A DNA stretch of 64,000 bases, taken from contig JBAJFG010000047.1 in assembly GCA_037903475.1 (NCBI GenBank), forward strand, positions 1,898,001 through 1,962,000. The letters run 5' to 3'. The position numbers and the translations under genes were made by a program. The notes under the pieces were generated by a model. That model did not search any database, was not told where the DNA came from, and saw only the letters and a list, made by a program, of their open reading frames with translations. The stretch comes from Ancylostoma caninum. Taxonomy: Eukaryota > Nematoda > Chromadorea > Rhabditida > Ancylostomatidae. Position 1 is the stretch's first letter; each line of letters begins with the position of its first letter. Shown here piece by piece: positions 21,518-34,600 of this stretch.

Positions 21518-21519
21518 CT

Positions 21520-23950
21520 GTGCCTTTGCAATATATCAGTACATATGTAAAAGGTCAGAGAAAGATTTTATGTCTTCAGCAATTCGAGACTTTTTGTTGG
21601 CTAAAAACCATTTTTACTGCATATGAAACACCATATTCACCATATTAGCGAAAATTCCATATGTAGTGTGTAGCCAACATGGTGTACGAACAATAATATT
21701 GGCATGGAGAATGCGAGAGTTTTAGACGTTGTTAAAAGTAATTATTTTATGAGACTAAATGAAACCTCTCAAATCCTATTGTTACCAATGAAAAATACGC
21801 TCGGTAAGTACGTACGAATTATCATAGATTTTTGTTGACCAAATGATTCCTAAGAAATACAGAGTGCTGAGATGAGGAACAAGTATTATTCAGAGGAGTC
21901 CAATTTTACATTAGGAAGCATGAAGAAACGCATATTCATGCTTGTGAAAGGTTGTTATTTTCGCAGCTGAAGGGTAGAAATTTTTGAATAGCGGAAGGAG
22001 GACATTGCAATCACACAAAAGAAAGTGATATAAGATCAAAGTTCCCTGATTTTTGAAATCTAACATTGCTCCTTTAAACGATCTCATGGTAGTGCTTGCA
22101 TTCTGCTCAGAAAATTCTGGGTCTAGCTCTGCCCATCACTCACCCCTTTCGCAGCCGTGTTTACCATGATTTTGAAGTATTAGTATGTATACTACGGAAA
22201 ATGAGTTTTTTCCAGGACCTCACTCACAAAAGACAGATGCCCCTCAGAAAATTAGTACTCGCTGCTAAAAACGCGAGGAACAGTTGCTGGTGATCATCGC
22301 GATTTGGAGAGCTGCAGACAAGAACTCTCGAATTCTGTGATGGATGACAGAGCTAGGCTGATTGATTTGTCCTCTTCACATTCTCCTATCCCGCTGTTCT
22401 CCACCATGGAAAAAAATCCGAAGTTATAAGCAGCTTCCTAGTTAGGGTGAATTAGAAGTTTTTTTTTAATTTTTTAATTTCAATGATACACAACATGGAC
22501 GTGATAAAAATTAGAAGTATGCAAAACACGGTGAAACGTGGGAGGGAAAAATGGAACTAAGCACTATATGATGTGAAGCCGTGCAGGAAACGCTTTTTCA
22601 GTGTTTTCAATGGATAATATAGAAACAAAAGAAAACACCAACTGAGCGACTTTTTCATGAAAATGAAATTCACAGAACTGGAAATGTGTCTGAACATGCA
22701 CGGTGTGAGCCATTGACTCGATCAGATTCTTCTTACCGAGCTGTACGTTAACTTTCCGAGCGGTTTGGTTAGTTAACATTACGAATTATTGGGAGATCGG
22801 ATTACATTAGCTGCCGTAGAATTTCCTTTTTTTTCAAGATTAATCTTGATTGAGTGGGTCGAGCTAAGTATCTGCCGGATAGGGTCTATTTTAATAATGA
22901 ACACATGGCTTTTTTTACCCTTCTCAAAACTAAATGACACCCATTTCTGGCTTGTACTAGCCTTTTTATTCATTTATGCCGAGAATCAGTGCTAACGAAG
23001 CTGTTATTTGTTGTAATAATGGGTCCGTTACTTAGCGGTTACGTTGTTCATCTTCTAGCTATATATCTGTGCACTGTTCGGCTAGCTCTAACCGAAAAAT
23101 GTCGAGACCATAATTTTTGCTCAAATTCCGTCTGCGGGGACCATTCGGCGATACGTGAACGCGGTATAATTGTAAGGAATTCGACAGAATCTCCCAAAAC
23201 ATTGCAGAGCGATGTTTATTTCATGAGCTCTTCAGAGTTAGTATCGAATTAGTTTTGGACCAAAATGCCATGGATGCATGAAATGAAACGAAAATTCAGG
23301 AATTTGCGCGTCCCTATTTTTTTCCAGACAAACTTTGCCCCACTTACTGATGCCAATGTGGTGCCTTCTTTCTGCCCAGAAAATGTTCGACCAACCCCTG
23401 TTCACTTTTCCTACTTGTTCACCGTAGTTTTGAAGTTTTTACCACGTTCCAATGCAGAGGAAGTGTAATTTTCGTGTTTATTGAGTCAAATAACATGGGC
23501 GAAATTTGAGAAAATTTGATTTTTCAAGGATTTTTTAAGGGCAAATCTAGCCATCAGAATAGTGTCTAACATTGTATTCAAAATCAATCAGCCCATGGAT
23601 GTAGCGCATTGTTCAAAAATAGCCGTAGAACGAATGTTTACAATTTAAATGTAAAAAGTGTTCTGCTTAGGAAAGCGAATGAAATATTGGCAAGCAGCCG
23701 AATATTTTTGAAATATGTGATTTCAATGACGATACCTCATCTGCTGTCTATATGTTTTTGAATCAAAAACCACGATAATCAGTTTGGGAAGGCAATGAGA
23801 GAGAAAAAAGGGTCAGAATGTAAGTGCAAAATCGAAGAAATCAAAAAAAAAATCTGAGAAGGAAAGCAAAGGCAATTTCCGTGCAAGACTGCGTCAAACC
23901 ATGTGCTGGAGCTGACCTGTGGTAGTGTCCAGTGCTCATTTTCTAAGCTG
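21520..23950. other. Stretch without a supported gene
   Basis: AT-rich sequence. Two short, mutually similar segments near 22100-22190 and 23360-23440 (CTGC(T/C)CAGAAAAT with TTTGAAGT downstream) suggest a decayed repeat. The ORFs here lack splice context. Confidence 0.4.
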
Positions 23951-23956
23951 CTGAAG

Positions 23957-24106
23957 ATTTCACTGCATACACTGCCGAACGGGCGAGACTCGGTGGAACA
24001 TCAAGTGCTGGTGCAGGCTCTGGAAAAATACGGCTATCACAACGAGAACTGCTCTGAAAATGGAAAACCTAGCATGGAGGAGCTGGCGGATCGAGAGGAG
24101 GAGTAG
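23957..24106 (+). CDS. Possible terminal exon (about 50 codons)
   Basis: After the acceptor-like CTGCTGAAG the plus frame reads SLHTLPNGRDSVEHQVLVQA, EKYGYHNENC and a final acidic stretch, MEELADREEE, before TAG. The composition is that of a real hydrophilic C-terminus. No upstream exon was found, and the acceptor lacks a strong pyrimidine tract. No family recognised. Confidence 0.35.
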   Translation: MSLHTLPNGRDSVEHQVLVQALEKYGYHNENCSENGKPSMEELADREEE

Positions 24107-24425
24107 GAATCCATGGAATAATTTCAGTGAAACAGAAAATATTAAAATATAGACGTGACTTTTGGGCAAAAAAGTTTTTTTTATAAAGGTATTCAACAGC
24201 TCAATCACATACTCTTTTTCTCACAACCATTTTTTCTGAACTCACACGAGGATTATAATTACGTCTTGAAGTTGTACAGTACGCACTGGAGACGATTAAA
24301 CAATTAATGAGATGAGGTGAACGTAGTGGCTATTAACACAAAGGATATTCTGCGCAAGATACTATTTATATTCACATATACATATTTATATTTATATGCA
24401 CGTATTCATATATATTATATTCCAG

Positions 24426-24479
24426 GTACTGGACAAAACAGTTGACACGACGAACGCGGGTGTCAATGTCAACGCTGAG
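24426..24479 (+). CDS. Possible 18-codon exon
   Basis: A frame of 18 codons (VLDKTVDTTNAGVNVNAE) lies exactly between TATTCCAG and GTGAGG, phase 0 at both ends. No partner exon was found nearby, and the candidate terminal exon just upstream already ends in a stop. It could belong to an unrecognised plus-strand gene, or arise by chance. Confidence 0.3.
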
Positions 24480-24837
24480 GTGAGGAGCGTGAAACTTCAC
24501 ACCGTGAATTGTTCAAGCAACGTTGGAGGTTTTAGTCCACGTTCTTCACGTTCTTTCATTTTGAAGCTTCTCGAAATTCAAGGTACATAGACCGGATAGT
24601 CACTATGTTCTGCAGTGAAATTTCCTGTAAAGTACAGCCAATCCAAATACATTATGCGGTGCGAATCAAAACATCCCCTCCCCTCCCCCTCCCCTAAGAA
24701 TGCTGCGCGTTGGAAGCGTATCGAAGTTTTCCGAATAGTGGTGTTCCGTGTTCAGGTTCACGGAAATATCAGCGAAACTTTGTTTTGCTAACACTTGCAC
24801 AGTGAAGAGCTTGCTCAGTCGGTGGTAGGCAAAATAC

Positions 24838-25041
24838 CTTAGACATGGACTTTAAATGCTGCATAAGATCTCGTACAATCTCTCTGAGCGCTATTACATC
24901 AGTCCTTATGATTTGCCCGTTGGGACACTTCCCAAGAGTGTGGGCGTAAAATAGGTTCTTCATTTGATTGAAAAAATCGTAGGCTTTCCATGGGTTTAGC
25001 AATGGATTTGCATAGGGTTTAGAGGTGCATAGGACACGCAC
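24838..25041 (-). CDS. Possible minus-strand exon, structured-domain-like
   Basis: The minus frame from about 25041 reads WKAYDFFNQMKNLFYAHTLG, CPNGQIIRTDV and ALREIVRDLMQHLKSMSK, ending at 24838 before GTATTT in phase 0. The sequence is helix-rich and looks globular. The 5' boundary is uncertain (ATG at 25041 or an acceptor inside). A shorter overlapping minus frame (MESLRFFQSNEE) is an alternative. It may be an N-terminal exon of the large minus-strand gene, but phase links are missing. Confidence 0.35.
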
Positions 25042-25099
25042 AGGTTTTGCATGGATTTGACCACTGTGGGTGTAGAACTACTGGTTTTTAAAAAAACGT

Positions 25100-27450
25100 G
25101 TTTATACGTCCCTTAATGGGATGCATCTTACAATCCCATACAAAACAAGGTTACTGGGTTTCCTGAGAATATTCCAAAATACCAGGAAATTTTTAAGATT
25201 GAAACGAACTCAGAGGAAGTCCTCAGGGATTCCTCAGAAAGCTGAGAATAACAGTCAGTACAGCAGCTGGAAAAGCTTTGAAGTTTTTATGCGCACTGTA
25301 CGTTTCGTTTTTTCCCAGAGAGTACGTAGTTCTCCACTGCTGTCAAACAGGTTGTAGGATCAAAAAATATGCAGGCACTCTTCAACTGTAGGGTAGATAA
25401 AAAAACGTAGCAAATGTAGATAGCAGTTCCCTTCCAAACTGAATTAAACGTGATCGTTGTTGGCAATGAGCTCCTCAGCTCACATTTACAGATCCATGGA
25501 ATAATAAAGCCAGACAAAAACTTCTCCATTGACCTGTCTTTTTGGGAAAGAATGCATGATCTGATTTCAATAAGATTATTCTAATAACTGTGCTTTAGAT
25601 TTAGGAGTCTAAAATTCTTATTCACTTTTAAATAGATTTTTTTTATTTACCTGCTCAAATCTACAAAGCACTATTTAACATCATGGCATGGGTCAGTCTG
25701 GAAATTACTATAGGCCTGTCATCTTTATGAGTCGCAAGATCAAGTTCAGTTGAAGGGAGTAAATAAAGACACTAAGAGCGCTTTCTTGAAGCACTGTAGA
25801 AATTGAAAATCCTTGAACAAGGAAGATAAAAAAAAACTAGTGACAAAGCACCAAGGAAAGAAAGGCAAGAGATCACAAATCCAACGCAGTCAGCTGCCTT
25901 GACTTTCGTCAGAAAAAATGCGTGGTGTGATACCATGTGAGCATGCACGCAAGGATTCTATGCGAACACAACGAAACTCTGAGGCTACAGCGATCAATAC
26001 CTATGTAGTGGGCATTGTTTTCGTAACACTGTGGGGAAAAACAACATACTGTCTTTCTTCAAATGTTCCCTTCTAAATGTGAAAGAAGTTTGGAATGTGG
26101 TCGTATGTGTACTAGAGAACGCGCTCGTGGCAAGAGGGGCGTTCATGAGGAGATTGGAAATACGTTTTCCTTCGTTGTATGTCCTCCTAACCACTATATT
26201 GTACCTTTCATCTTCATACAAATGTGGTTTTTATTCACTTAGAAGTTCTAGACGTAGTTTTTTTAGCATTTGATCCCCTTGAAATAACCGGAAAAAGAAG
26301 ACTTTGGAATATTAGCATGAATAACAAAAAGTTACATACATACGTGATACATACATACATATGTTAATTCATTATTTGCATCTGAAATAAACATTCTCAG
26401 AGCTCGTGCTGATTCTTAGTGTCACATGTCACCACAAGAAGTGACATTGCCAGGAACATGTTGTTCCTGAGTCTTTTTCGCCGAAGAGAATCTTTCACGA
26501 GAATCTTTTCCAGAAAATCAGTGGTATAGATAGTGCAGAGGTTGCTCCACAAGGTGTACACCATGCCGACTGGTAATTGATGAGTCGATACTTAGCAGAG
26601 CCTCACTTGCTCTTTGCCTGCCAGCTGGGATGTGAATGTTTTTGTTGGCTGAGGACTCGGAAGCTAGCAAGATTTGCAGAGGAAGATTGAAGGAAACGGC
26701 AAGAAACAGGACGAAAACGAAGTTTTAATGAGTTTTGTCGTTAAATAGAGAAAAAAGAGGGTAGCACCAAATGCCATGGCAAGGAATCTGTTTCAGAGAA
26801 AAAAGAGCATCACATTGGTTTGAGACGGAAGAACAAGGGGTGCCGTGAGAATGAGGACGGCTATAGAGATTTTGAAAAGAAAAATCCAAGAAAATGAAGT
26901 GTTTCTTCTCAATCTCTCGCGGACTTGTGTAGTAAACATACAGAAGAAATAAGGATAAGTAACTATCTGCCAAATTTGATAGAAGAAAATCCCTGTATGT
27001 ACGGCAAGGATAAGTATTTGCAGGAAATTTTGTGGTATTTTGAAGACCTGATTAGGGAAGAGTGAAGTTAGTGAACTTTGCGCATATTTTTAGGCAATCA
27101 ATGACAGAAGAAAAACTAATTTCTACTTTTTGGTCCAGTTGTGTAGGCGGTAGAAGGGAATTCCATAGCATATCATTTATTTTTTGAGTTGTCATAATCG
27201 TTAATTATAAAATGACATCGTCGTCGAACAAATCTCTAAACTGAATGACAGCTTGCTTAACCGATCGATGTCTATTCTTTCCAGGTAAAACCAAATCCTG
27301 ACCAAGCCCAACCCGAAACCAACAGAGTTTTTGAATATACAGTGCTCACTTTCGAAATGGTGTAGTAAAAATAACTCATTTCCTCTGGAGCACATGCTCC
27401 AGAGGACAACTGCATCTCTCCATCCATGGTGAATAGTCAGGTGACTCACT
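25100..27450. other. Stretch without a supported gene
   Basis: AT-rich sequence with short microsatellite-like runs (ACATAC repeats near 26335-26360). ORFs are below about 85 codons and lack splice context. I see nothing else to annotate. Confidence 0.45.
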
Positions 27451-27621
27451 CATACCTCACAAGGGAAGTGCAACAGGCCAGACTCGCAAATCGGAATGAA
27501 ACCTATCTGGCTTGAATCTTTGTTGGAGAGGGTGTTACAGTATATATTTTGTTACTGCCCTCGGCTTCAAAAAACAAAAATCCCACCACAGTACCATATG
27601 CGCTGCAGCACTCGTCCGTCA

Positions 27622-27694
27622 GCGACGATGTGGCCGAGTGGGGAGGATGCTGCACTGTCAGCTCGAGAGTTTGAACCCCGTTGCTGCCAGTAAA
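27622..27694 (+). pseudogene. tRNA-like sequence (Leu/Ser type) in the left SINE unit
   Basis: GATGTGGCCGAGTGG matches the A box of type II tRNAs, and AGTTTGAACCCCG is a degenerate B box. Arms cannot all be paired, so a functional tRNA is unlikely. Confidence 0.5.
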
Positions 27695-27909
27695 TGCTTT
27701 CTCATTGACCATCCTTTTTTTGTTTTGAATGAAAATTTTAAAATTTTCTAGCGACTCGAGGGAAAGCTGTACGATCACTAAACTACGTTCATAGCATAGT
27801 AGTTATTCTATAGCTAGTACGTCAGTAAAGACAAGTGTTGTCTTCTAGCCCTCCAAAATTGATTTCAATAACATAGGAGGAATAAAAAACAGAAATGCAA
27901 AACGAGTGT

Positions 27910-27980
27910 CAATGACGGGATCCAAACCCTCGACCTCCTGCCTATCAGTCCGCATCCTCCCCACTCGGCCACATCGTCGC
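27910..27980 (-). pseudogene. tRNA-like sequence (Leu/Ser type) in the right SINE unit
   Basis: On the minus strand GATGTGGCCGAGTGG is followed, after about 40 bases, by GGGTTTGGATCCCG. This is a better B box than in the left unit. The overall fold is still imperfect, so it is called a tRNA-derived SINE head. Confidence 0.5.
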
Positions 27981-28536
27981 TGACGGACGAGTGCTGCAGC
28001 GCATATGGTGCTGTGGTGGGATTTTTGTTTTTTGGAATCGAGGGCAATAATGAAATATATACTGTAACACCCTCTCCAACAAAGATTCAAGCCAGATAGG
28101 TTTCATCCCGATTTTCGAATATGGCCTCTTGCACTTCCCTTGTCAGCTAGATGTGAGTGGGGAAAAAAATTTATTGGAAACAGGTGTTTTGTTTATTGTT
28201 GAAAAAAAATGTGACAATTTCTAGAGAAGGGAACCCGCTTATTACGAATTAAGACTGTTTTCAACCTGACTCGTTTTCATTCTCATTTCTAGAGCTGAAG
28301 AAAAACCCAAAAGAAGTAGGATTTCCTCCAGGGAAAAGTAGCAGACCCAAAAGAAAAAGGGGAAAAATTAGAGCTTACTTGTAGTACAATCAACAGCCCC
28401 TCAGAAACCAGAAGGATGCAGTCTATAGAGGATTGTTCAAGAGTATAAATTACAGATTCGCTATCAGCACAAGAACTAAGGAAGCTTCACGCAGCCATTC
28501 GTTAAACGCAGGGGTCTACCTCGTCATGCATGTCAG

Positions 28537-28933
28537 GGATATCGGCAGATTCTTGACTTCCTCGGCACGCTGATTCCAGTAATGTACATCAAAAGTCACA
28601 GAAGTGCCGGAACCCCCGTTTTTAATAGGGTCAAAGTACCCGCTCCTTGGAGCAAAGGCGGGGTTCGCTCCAAGCTGTGCTGGCTGTCCGCCACACCGGC
28701 AACGTCGGGTGAACACGTTTTGACCTGTTTGATCGATATGATCAATGGTGATGCAGGGCTTCGCCCGTCAATTTGCTCTAGCAAACTGTTACAAGCCCCG
28801 TCCCGAGAAAAAAAACTGGTTGATAGGCGATTTTGGGACATTTCATGTATATCGCTAGGATCAGCGCATCGAAGAGGCTCGGAAAATGTTAGTAGCTCAA
28901 ACACGAGTATGAGCTGGGCTTCTGCCTTTAACC
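28537..28933 (+). repeat. Dispersed repeat family of about 400 bp, copy 2
   Basis: It is collinear with 18828-19230 through CACGCTGATTCCAGTAATGTAC, GTGCTGGCTGTCCGCCAC, GTGAACACGTTTTGACC and GGATCAGCGCATCGA. No ORF is conserved with the other copies. Confidence 0.65.
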
Positions 28934-28939
28934 CAACTA

Positions 28940-30330
28940 CTCGCTATCCATCGAAAAATTTCATTCAACTATGTATTGAGACATGTTTCATCACTTGTGA
29001 GTGCGTCATAGTCACGCATGGAAACTCAAAAATGCAGTAGTTCCGGCAGAAATTGGTAGTAGAAATAACTACTGAATAGTGCAACTTGAAAAGAGCCGCG
29101 AACAAAAAAGTGTAGGTTTGCGAGTCCACAAAAGTCTTCCCAAAATATGATCACTGCAGAATTTCCTGTCTTTCATAGCCTTCATAGGAGAGGAATATGG
29201 CGAAGAGGTGGTCACAAGCAAACGAATGTGATACTGAAAGCCAGAAAATGTAACGACGGCCAAAATGAGTCTATTTGTCAGAAAAGGTCTAGAAATCCCG
29301 GAAAAATGCTCATAACATACAAAGCAAAAAGTGAACTTTGGATATGAAAAGAATCCGACGAAAGTAGAAACATTGAAGGAATGAGACGAGAGGAGGAAAA
29401 AGAACGGAAAACAGAGAGAAATTTCCCACCGAAAAAATAAACCGAAACGAAAATTTCACTTGTTACAGCCCTTCTCAAAAGGATAGACAGTTCCCGTAAC
29501 AGCAAAATCGTGCCGGGACCTAAACGAGGGAGACGGAGAGCGCATGCAGCAATTTAGAAGTTGAGTAGGTCCCGCAGCGATTCTGTGGCCGCGACGCTGT
29601 GGAACCGCACGTGCATTCCGTCTATCTTTTTGACAAGGACTGTAGGTGCAGCAGTTCTGCCTTCGGTGCTAACGATATCAGAGAAAATAAATGAAAAAGC
29701 ACTGATTAGTGAGGAGGGCTTTCGATTTTCTGTGGCTTAGAAAATTGCATTCCAGAGAAAAAACCAAGAGATAAAGGGCAATTCTGAAAAAAAAAATACA
29801 CCAAAATGCAATACGGAGAAAATAGCAGTTGTGCCTGGAGGATGTTTCACAGAAAAGAAACATTGGACGAGAACTTTAGAAAGAGAAATAAAAGGTTATG
29901 GAGTTTTCCGAGAAATTTCCCCAAAGTCAAGGCCCCGCCCCTCCATCAGATAAACGGCTTATGAGGGCCGACAGAATGAAAAATATGTAGTTATCAGTGA
30001 AAACATGTGAAAAATGTGTTGTTTGCAAAAAAAACCTATAATTTGTTTAAAAATACCTTGCAAATCCTGTTTTTGGCGCGGGACCGCCGCGCGCGCGTAC
30101 GTGCGACAGCAAATAGGGCGCGCGACGGGCGACGATGTATATATGCAGAAGCGAATGTAGCGTTACGCAATAGCTGGTCAGCGGCTGCTTTCGTCGCCAC
30201 CAAAAGTGTCAGTTGGTTGGCGGAGCGGGGCAGCAAAACATCCACAAGCCGAGGAGGAAGGCAGCCGGCCAGCCGACTGCCGCCAGCGCACTGCCGGCCG
30301 CCGGCGCTGTGTAACAGGCCCAGCACGCGC
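28940..30330. other. Stretch without a supported gene
   Basis: Purine-rich plus strand at about 29270-29450, otherwise AT-rich. From 30060 the sequence becomes GC-rich, and long frames open on both strands (114 and 122 codons) without splice sites. I read these as composition effects. Confidence 0.4.
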
Positions 30331-30339
30331 CACCAGCCA

Positions 30340-30795
30340 CCACCTAATTGATCGATACACGCTTGATCTACTGCTGCTGAGATGACGTCATCGGCGGGGG
30401 TCAAGCTGGCTACGGTCCAGCGGGAAACATGTAAACAAACGTAAACAACGCGGGCGGGCGGCTGCGCCGTTCACACGGGCGCCCCGCACCCCGTCGACAG
30501 AACCGGTTCTTTTAGCAGTTTTTCAGCGCTGTTAGTGTAAGTAACTGCTCTTCGATGTAGTAAAAATGGGAGAAATTACACATTTCCTTGAATAAAATAG
30601 AATTAGGTAGAAGTTTTTCGAGAGAAACTGGGAAAATTAGCGACATATGTAATTTCTTAAGTTTTCTCTAACTCCTCGAGAGAAATGAATAGATTTATAG
30701 TCAGAAACGTGGCTCTTCCGTAGTCAGCTTGACCCCACCCGATGACGCCATCACAACAGCAGTAGATCAAATGTGTATCGTTCAATAAAATGGTG
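30340..30795. repeat. Inverted-repeat element with a TGACGTCA-containing arm
   Basis: The arm at 30717-30795 (TTGACCCCACCCGATGACG and onward) is inversely matched by 30340-30417 (reverse complement TTGACCCCCGCCGATGACGTCATC). A spacer of about 300 bases separates them. This fits a diverged MITE. The left arm holds a perfect TGACGTCA octamer. Confidence 0.5.
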
Positions 30796-30999
30796 CTTGA
30801 CGGAGCGTGCTGGCTGTCACGGGAAAAGGTATCCGTGTTCCAAACAAGAATCTCACGTAACCTTTTGGGTAACACCGTTTAAAAAAATAAATTGCGAGAA
30901 GTATTTGAATAGAAACGATAACTAGCCTTTAAAAGTAAGGTACCACCTCAGAATCTTTTTTCTTTGGTTCTTTCTTTGAAAGAATTTTTAGAAGCTGCT

Positions 31000-31625
31000 G
31001 CTCACAACGGAGTACGTGGTTCTGTGCAGGACTGCAGAAAAACCACTTTTTGAGCCCCAGTTAATGGGGAGCTTGTGGGCGGAGCACATGCTGGACTGCG
31101 GAGACTCCGCGCCTTGTGCTCCTTTTCTGATCACACATCGAGCGTACCATCTATCGTGTTAGAAAAAGCATGTTCTCAAGCAATTTTTCGGAAGGACCGC
31201 AGAAAACCGGAAGAACCGACAGGTAATCTGCGGTCTTTCCGGTTTCCTGCTGCATTTCTTCCGAGTAGCTGCTGCAGTCCTTCCGAATAGCTGCTGCGGT
31301 TCCCCCGAATAACTGCTGCGGTCCTTTCGAAAATTTTTACCTCTGCATCTCTCGCTTTTCAACCACATCAGCGCGATCTCTTTCTGCTACGGTCCTTCCG
31401 ACAATTCGTCTTAGTTAAGGAAATAATACAAGGCGTAGAAAATTTCGTCAGATTGTACTCCTTTGCCAGGACTAATGCATAAGTTAGGTGGTGCACCCCA
31501 CGTTGGCCCCGCCCACAAGCTCCCCAACGTTGGTGCTCGAAAACGGGTTTCTCGAACGGGTTTCTCGGCAGTTTTCCTCGGACTCGCTTACACCGCTCTG
31601 ATCAGCACCTCCTAGAGATTCTTTC
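31000..31625. mobile_element. Inverted-repeat DNA element, family of 9392-10758
   Basis: The left arm contains TGGGGAGCTTGTGGGCGGAGC. The right arm contains GGCCCCGCCCACAAGCTCCCC followed by CTCGGCAGTTTTCCTCGG. Between them are GC-rich filler and a 22-bp tandem repeat (31258-31323). No transposase. Confidence 0.55.
31258..31323. repeat. 22-bp tandem repeat, three copies
   Basis: Units at 31258-31279, 31280-31301 and 31302-31323 follow the consensus CTTCCGAATAGCTGCTGCGG plus two bases. A degraded fourth unit starts at 31324. Confidence 0.8.
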
Positions 31626-31699
31626 CATTTGAAAATCTCGAGAATAACTTCCAGGTGGGACGGTGCGTTTGAAGTGATTCTTTTAATACATTTTGGAGA

Positions 31700-34600
31700 A
31701 TCAAAATGTTCAGAAGCTGAATAATATTTTTTTCTACAAGAAAATTACTTCGTATTATTTTCTTTATCATCTGAAAATCCATTGTGAAAGTGTCGCTGAA
31801 CATTTGTTAAAGGCAGCACTCACGGAAAACTTTATGATCGAGATTTTAACTCAATCGTAGGTTTTCAGCTATGAGGAGCAGAGGTAAAGTGTTCAATTTT
31901 GTTCAAAACAAAGAAGTTTTCATGTGCTTCCATTTCATTATATGAGAGCAGGGTGGTCGAGTTACATGGATGGGGTTAAGCGAAAAGTCAATAACGCTGC
32001 CATTGCCTACACCTATTTTATTGACGCAATTGGATATTTAACTAATTAGGCAGGTTTCTTGAATAAGAAAATCACATGCGTATTATTACAAAAGATGGCC
32101 AAAATGCGTACATTGAAAATAAGCTGAAGCATCAAGATTTCTCTTCCGAAAACACGAGAGAAAACATGGAGGTGTCCGAGGAAAAATTCGTCTTCGAAGA
32201 ATACCGCATAAATAAGTGTTGAAGTTTGCAAATTTTGAGGTACTGCGATTTTCGGAATAAACTTGAAGCGAGCGTAGTGAGGTGAAAATCAAGTAACCGG
32301 AGGCATCTTTAATGGAGTTTCGTCGAAAAATCCAGAGGTCTTCGCTCGAAAGTTCATTTGAGCATGTTACTGAACAGTTTTTAACCGCTACCTACGAGAA
32401 ATTTGGAGAACTCCTGACTACGTAGCTTTTGAAGACGTCATGCGGTTAACTGCCGATTTTTGCCTGTGTAATGAGAAAAAATCGAGATGAAAGAAGAAAC
32501 CCTTAAGATTCAGAATCCGTTTGAAATGAAAGTTGGAGCTGTTTTCATGCTGGATCATAATCTGCTCCATAGTTGTTCGGTTCACACTTTTGAATTCGTA
32601 ATTCACTACAATGTGATTGATACATAGCTTTGGAATGGATATAAAGAAAATCCGCGATCGCGAAGGCCTTTTTTCGATGAAATTGGAGCTGTTATTGTTT
32701 AAAACATCGACACTGCACTACTACGTATTTGGTTCTTATTTATAGATCGTAGTAGAACGTGAGGCGCAACCTTTAATTAGAAAGTAAAAAATGACACGCA
32801 AAAAAAAAGAGTAATGTTGAGTCAAAAGATGTTTAATTGCACAAGCACCTTCAGGTCTAATATTGACATGGAAACATGACTTCCGGAAAATACGTATACC
32901 TCATTTCGGGACTAATCTGGCCGCGCAAACAACTGCAAGCTCAATTTTTCAGAGGAGAACCAATCTGACAGCCGAAAAATAGCTTTGAAATAAATACTGG
33001 CTGTCCCTGGGGTCTCAACCAGTTAGATTTTTCCCTCTACTGTCATTTATTTTCAAGAATATTCTTAGAAGCGGATTCGTTGAGACTCACAACGCATCTT
33101 GACCTGGTCCCTCGTGGGTGGTTGGTTAAATTGAATGTGGTGCAAGGATTTATTGAAGGCTGGAGGCTAGACTTTGTTGCGGTTCAGAAATCGGCCGAGT
33201 CGCGCAGATTTGTTCTTTTCAGAAAGAAAACCATATGCAATCAATGCTAGCAAAACTTCTTGTGGCAGAGAAAACTCCTTTTTCGTAGCTTTTGCCACCG
33301 AAATTTCTAGAAAAAGCAGAAAGCTAGGCAGCCGGAAATACACCTATTGGCAAATTTTCTTTTATTCACCTGAGAGATAAAATAGAGAAAAGTCAAAAAA
33401 AGCTTGGCATTTTTACTAATGGCCAGCTGAATGGTTCATGTTATGAATTTTTGCCCGTTGGACAACAGCTGACTGAGCAATTTCTCTTTTCACGCCGGTA
33501 ATGTAGCCCAAATCTGGATCACTTCCCAACTTTTCGATTGGCTCACTTGATCATTTTTGCTACCCACGTTCCCTTGAAGATTAGCTTCAACTAGGACGAG
33601 TTCCTAACAGCTCGCGGGAAAATTTTTCCCCAGTCACCTGGGAAATTACGTGCACTTTCCAAGAAGTTTCCTCTGGATCAAGAACACCATCAAGATCAAG
33701 GGTTTCTCAAGAGGAATCCGTAAAGGTGGATTTTATAGTGATTTTATGCCTTACAGCTTGAATTTGCCAGCGAATCGCTAGTGTCAGTGCAAGAACAGCT
33801 GTTGATCGTCCATGGAGTGTAAATTCTGGGTAACCTCTGAATATGCGTGGGAACTTCGCTATCTTTATTGGGAACTAGTAGCCAATTACGCCGAAATTAA
33901 CTCGCGTGTTGATTTTCGTTCGTTCTCTTTTATAGGAAAGAAGGACCAGCATGTTGGTACAAAACTGCGGAATCAGAACTGCGCATTCGGTTTTGCAAGC
34001 AGCTTTTCCGAAGCCTTTGTTTAGACGTAATTTCACTCATATATCAACTAATTTCGACAAAACATGTGCGTCCACACCCAGTTAGTCGCCGAAAACATAA
34101 AAACTAGTTGGTGCAAAAAAATTCAAAAAAGGAAACAACAGACAACAGGAAGGGAAAGCTATTGTAAAGGGCTGGAAAATTTAAAAGAACAAGCACATAG
34201 ATGTCGAAAAATAAAGTACAATTTGCACAGACACTGTCTTGATCTTTAGTGAACTCTCAACAAACTTGCTTTTTTTCTCTCAAGCATGGTGAAAATTTCA
34301 GGTTCTGCTTCTACAACGAATTCTAGTTTCTCTTACTTTCATTCTTTTTCCTTTCTCTTTTACAGTCTAATTTCGTTCAAATGGCGCAAGTCGGCCACCA
34401 GAACTGTTTGAATCCCACCCACGACCGCAAACTACCCCGTACTGCAACTCGTAGCTTTATGGCCACGAAAGAAAAAGCTGTCTCAACTGCCAACATGGTG
34501 AATCCATGCCATAAATCATTCCATTGAGACATCTTCCATAAAGCGTCTGAGTATCACTTTTAGACCAAGAATCGAGCGATATCTACCCCATGATGAGCGA

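Larger units (their letters stand above)
27459..28144. mobile_element. Inverted pair of tRNA-derived SINE-like units
   Basis: Two units of about 235 bases, at 27459-27693 (plus) and 27910-28144 (minus), are about 90% identical by eye and lie head to head around a spacer of about 215 bases. Each has a 3' tRNA-like part with an intact A box (TGGCCGAGTGG) and a B-box-like segment. The other end carries AAACCTATCTGGCTTGAATC. Pol III promoter boxes point to a SINE. The head-to-head layout makes the locus a potential long hairpin. Confidence 0.65.

Noticed and set aside
30007..30404. Long overlapping frames on both strands
   Set aside because: GC-rich tract with an inverted repeat; neither frame has splice boundaries.
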